Source: an uncultured Faecalibacterium sp. (GTDB lineage Bacteria > Bacillota > Clostridia > Oscillospirales > Ruminococcaceae). Taken from it: a DNA stretch of 6,115 bases. The position numbers and the translations under genes were made by a program. The notes beneath the pieces were generated by a model. The model did no database searches. It saw only the letters and a program-made list of their open reading frames with translations, and had not been told where the DNA came from. Below, piece after piece: positions 4,661-6,115 of this stretch (its first letter is position 1; the number at the start of each line of letters is the position of its first letter). The stretch lies in contig CALDLZ010000135.1 of the NCBI GenBank assembly GCA_937915335.1, positions 1 through 6,115 on the forward strand, given 5' to 3'.

Positions 4661-5284
4661 ATGAGCAAGATCATTCGCACCCGAAAGCCCAGCGTTCTGC
4701 CGTACTATGCGGCGGCGCTGGCTTTTGTGGTGCTTTGCGCGGTGCTTCCGATCTATAAACTGTGGGCACTGTTGGTGGCGCTGGGCATGGCTGTGCTGGC
4801 CTTCGCCGGGGCCAAAAAGGTCTGCCCGCCCCGGGTGGTGGAGACGGAAGTGCCCTTCCATACCGGCGTGGATGATGTGGACGCCATGCTCACCGAGATG
4901 CAGAAGCAGCTGGATACCCTCCATGCCCTGAATGAGGCCCTGCCCGACCCGCAGCTTTCCGCCGCTATGAGCCGGATGGAAAAGGCGGGCCGCTCCATCG
5001 TGGAAACGGTGGAAGCTGCCCCGGCTAAGGCCAAGCAGGTACGGCGCTTCGCCAACTACTACCTGCCCGATGCCGTGAACGTGTTACAGCAGTACGCCAA
5101 GCTGGCAAAGCAGGGAGTGCGGGGCGAGAATGCAGCCTCCATCCGCGCGGAGGTGGAGCGCAACGCTTCCTCCATTGCCACGGCGTTTGAAAATCAGCTC
5201 GATGCCCTGTATGCCGCCGAGAGCATGGACCTCTCGGCAGATCTGACCGTTTTGCAGAATATGTTAAAGGGACAGGGATTGTAA
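4661..5284 (+). CDS. xpaC: XpaC-like membrane protein (5-bromo-4-chloroindolyl phosphate hydrolysis family)
   Basis: A 207-residue protein. A basic N-terminus (KIIRTRKP) leads into two hydrophobic segments, about 12-30 and 34-51, forming a short membrane hairpin. A charged, mainly helical cytosolic domain follows, with amphipathic runs at about 68-94 (DDVDAMLTEMQKQLDTLHAL) and 98-185, probably coiled coil. This layout, and the telA-like gene next door, match the XpaC family, named from a Bacillus subtilis gene whose product affects indolyl-phosphate hydrolysis; the real biochemical role is unknown and no phosphatase motif is visible here. The family name comes from architecture and neighbourhood more than from catalytic residues. 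The ATG at 4661 has AAAGGAGG 6 nt upstream. telA starts 30 nt after the stop, so the two are likely co-transcribed, as xpaC-yaaN is in Bacillus. Confidence 0.78.
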   Translation: MSKIIRTRKPSVLPYYAAALAFVVLCAVLPIYKLWALLVALGMAVLAFAGAKKVCPPRVVETEVPFHTGVDDVDAMLTEMQKQLDTLHALNEALPDPQLSAAMSRMEKAGRSIVETVEAAPAKAKQVRRFANYYLPDAVNVLQQYAKLAKQGVRGENAASIRAEVERNASSIATAFENQLDALYAAESMDLSADLTVLQNMLKGQGL

Positions 5285-5314
5285 TTTCTGGATATTGAAA
5301 GGATGGAATCAACA

Positions 5315-6115
5315 ATGGCTGACAACAACACTCTGAACTTCGACCTGGATGCTCCCGCGGTCCCCACCCTGACGCTGGACCCCGCCCCGGAGGCGGCTGA
5401 GGAGAAAAAGCCCGAGCCCACCCCGGCGGCCCAGCAGCCCGAAGTGAACCTGACCCCTGAGGAGCAGGCAATGGTGGATTCCTTTGCGGAAAAGATCGAT
5501 ATCACCAACAGTCAGCAGGTGCTGCAGTACGGTTCCGCCTGCCAGAAGAAGATCGGCGATTTTTCCGAGGCCGCTCTGGCCAAGGTGTCCACCAAGGATC
5601 TGGGCGAGGTGGGCGATATGATCACCAACCTCATCGGCGAGCTCAAGAGCTTTGATGCCAACGAGGAGCAGCAGAAAGGCATTCTGGGCTTTTTCAAGAA
5701 GAAGGGCAGCGAGCTGGATAACCTGAAAACCAAGTACAACAAGGCTGAGACCAATGTGGAGAACATCCAGTCCATGCTGGAAGGCCATCAGGTACAGCTG
5801 CTGAAAGACATCGCCATGCTGGATAAGATGTACGAGCTGAACATGGCCTACTTCAAGGAGCTCAGCATGTATATCCTGGCCGGCAAGAAGAAGCTGGCCG
5901 AGGTGCGCGCCAACGAGCTGCAGCAGGCCCTGGACAAGGCTAAGAAGTCCGGCCTGCCCGAGGATGCCCAGGCCGCCCGAGACCTGGCCGACCAGTGCGA
6001 GCGTTTTGAGAAAAAGCTGTATGATCTGGAGCTGACCCGGAACATCAGCCTGCAGATGGGCCCCCAGATCCGCCTGCTGCAGAACAACAACACCATGATG
6101 GCCGAGAAGATCCAG
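5315..6115 (+). CDS. telA: TelA/YaaN-family toxic anion resistance protein (partial, 3' end outside window)
   Basis: Open to the right edge; 267 residues are seen of an expected 360-400. After an acidic, Pro/Ala-rich, disordered-looking N-terminus (about 1-45), the family's helical domain begins at LTPEEQAMVDSFAEKIDITN (46-65) and continues with SQQVLQYGSACQKKIGDFSE and LGFFKKKGSELDNLKTKYNKAETNVENIQSMLEGHQVQLLKDIAMLDKMYELN, then NISLQMGPQIRLLQNNN near the edge; all are typical of TelA (PF05816-type). Members are linked to tellurite and other stress resistance, and in Firmicutes pair with XpaC; the mechanism is unresolved. It is predicted cytosolic, with no signal or membrane segment seen. The ATG at 5315 lies 11 nt after AAAGGA (5298-5303), a slightly long gap. 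An in-frame ATG at 5303 is too close to that site to be likely. Confidence 0.88.
   Translation, partial: MADNNTLNFDLDAPAVPTLTLDPAPEAAEEKKPEPTPAAQQPEVNLTPEEQAMVDSFAEKIDITNSQQVLQYGSACQKKIGDFSEAALAKVSTKDLGEVGDMITNLIGELKSFDANEEQQKGILGFFKKKGSELDNLKTKYNKAETNVENIQSMLEGHQVQLLKDIAMLDKMYELNMAYFKELSMYILAGKKKLAEVRANELQQALDKAKKSGLPEDAQAARDLADQCERFEKKLYDLELTRNISLQMGPQIRLLQNNNTMMAEKIQ

Overview
The window reads as a chromosomal segment of a fairly GC-rich, low-branching Firmicute. The best guess is an Oscillospiraceae/Ruminococcaceae gut bacterium of the Faecalibacterium-Subdoligranulum-Gemmiger type. The reasons are strong AGGAGG-type ribosome sites before nearly every gene, GC-rich codon use, XpaC-TelA and ArsP_2-type genes of Firmicute character, and intergenic palindromic repeats (CCCTCTCnGTCA...TGCCA) of a kind I associate with that group. 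The taxon is an inference from memory, not a database result. All recognised genes are on the + strand.

Layout: (1) 1-1756 holds the end of a leucine operon: the last 53 codons of leuC, complete leuD and complete leuB, with gaps of only 19 and 14 nt. (2) 1757-2051 is a gene-free gap. It holds a 138-nt inverted-repeat element whose closing stem runs into a T tract, probably ending leu transcription, then an AT-rich promoter surrounded by repeated TTGCA/TGCAA boxes. (3) 2052-2939 encodes a polytopic membrane protein of the putative heavy-metal/manganese exporter family (ArsP_2 type), closed by a hairpin terminator. (4) 3023-3174 is a second copy of the inverted-repeat element, in the opposite orientation, ending 3 nt before the Shine-Dalgarno of the next gene. 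(5) 3189-4573 is a translationally coupled pair: a Cof-type HAD phosphatase and a family-6-like hypoxanthine/uracil-DNA glycosylase, overlapping by GTGA. (6) 4661 to the right edge is an xpaC-telA pair (XpaC-like membrane protein and TelA/toxic-anion-resistance protein, the latter cut by the window end) behind its own candidate promoter.

The leu genes make 2-oxoisocaproate precursors for leucine. The exporter looks like a separately regulated single-gene unit. The phosphatase and glycosylase share a message. XpaC and TelA form a commonly conserved pair tied to envelope or toxic-anion stress. I see no CRISPR array, tRNA, rRNA, transposase or phage gene. The least ordinary parts are non-coding: the two copies of the mirrored repeat, and the boxed promoter of the exporter with two near-identical 19-bp operator-like sequences on either side of the promoter core.
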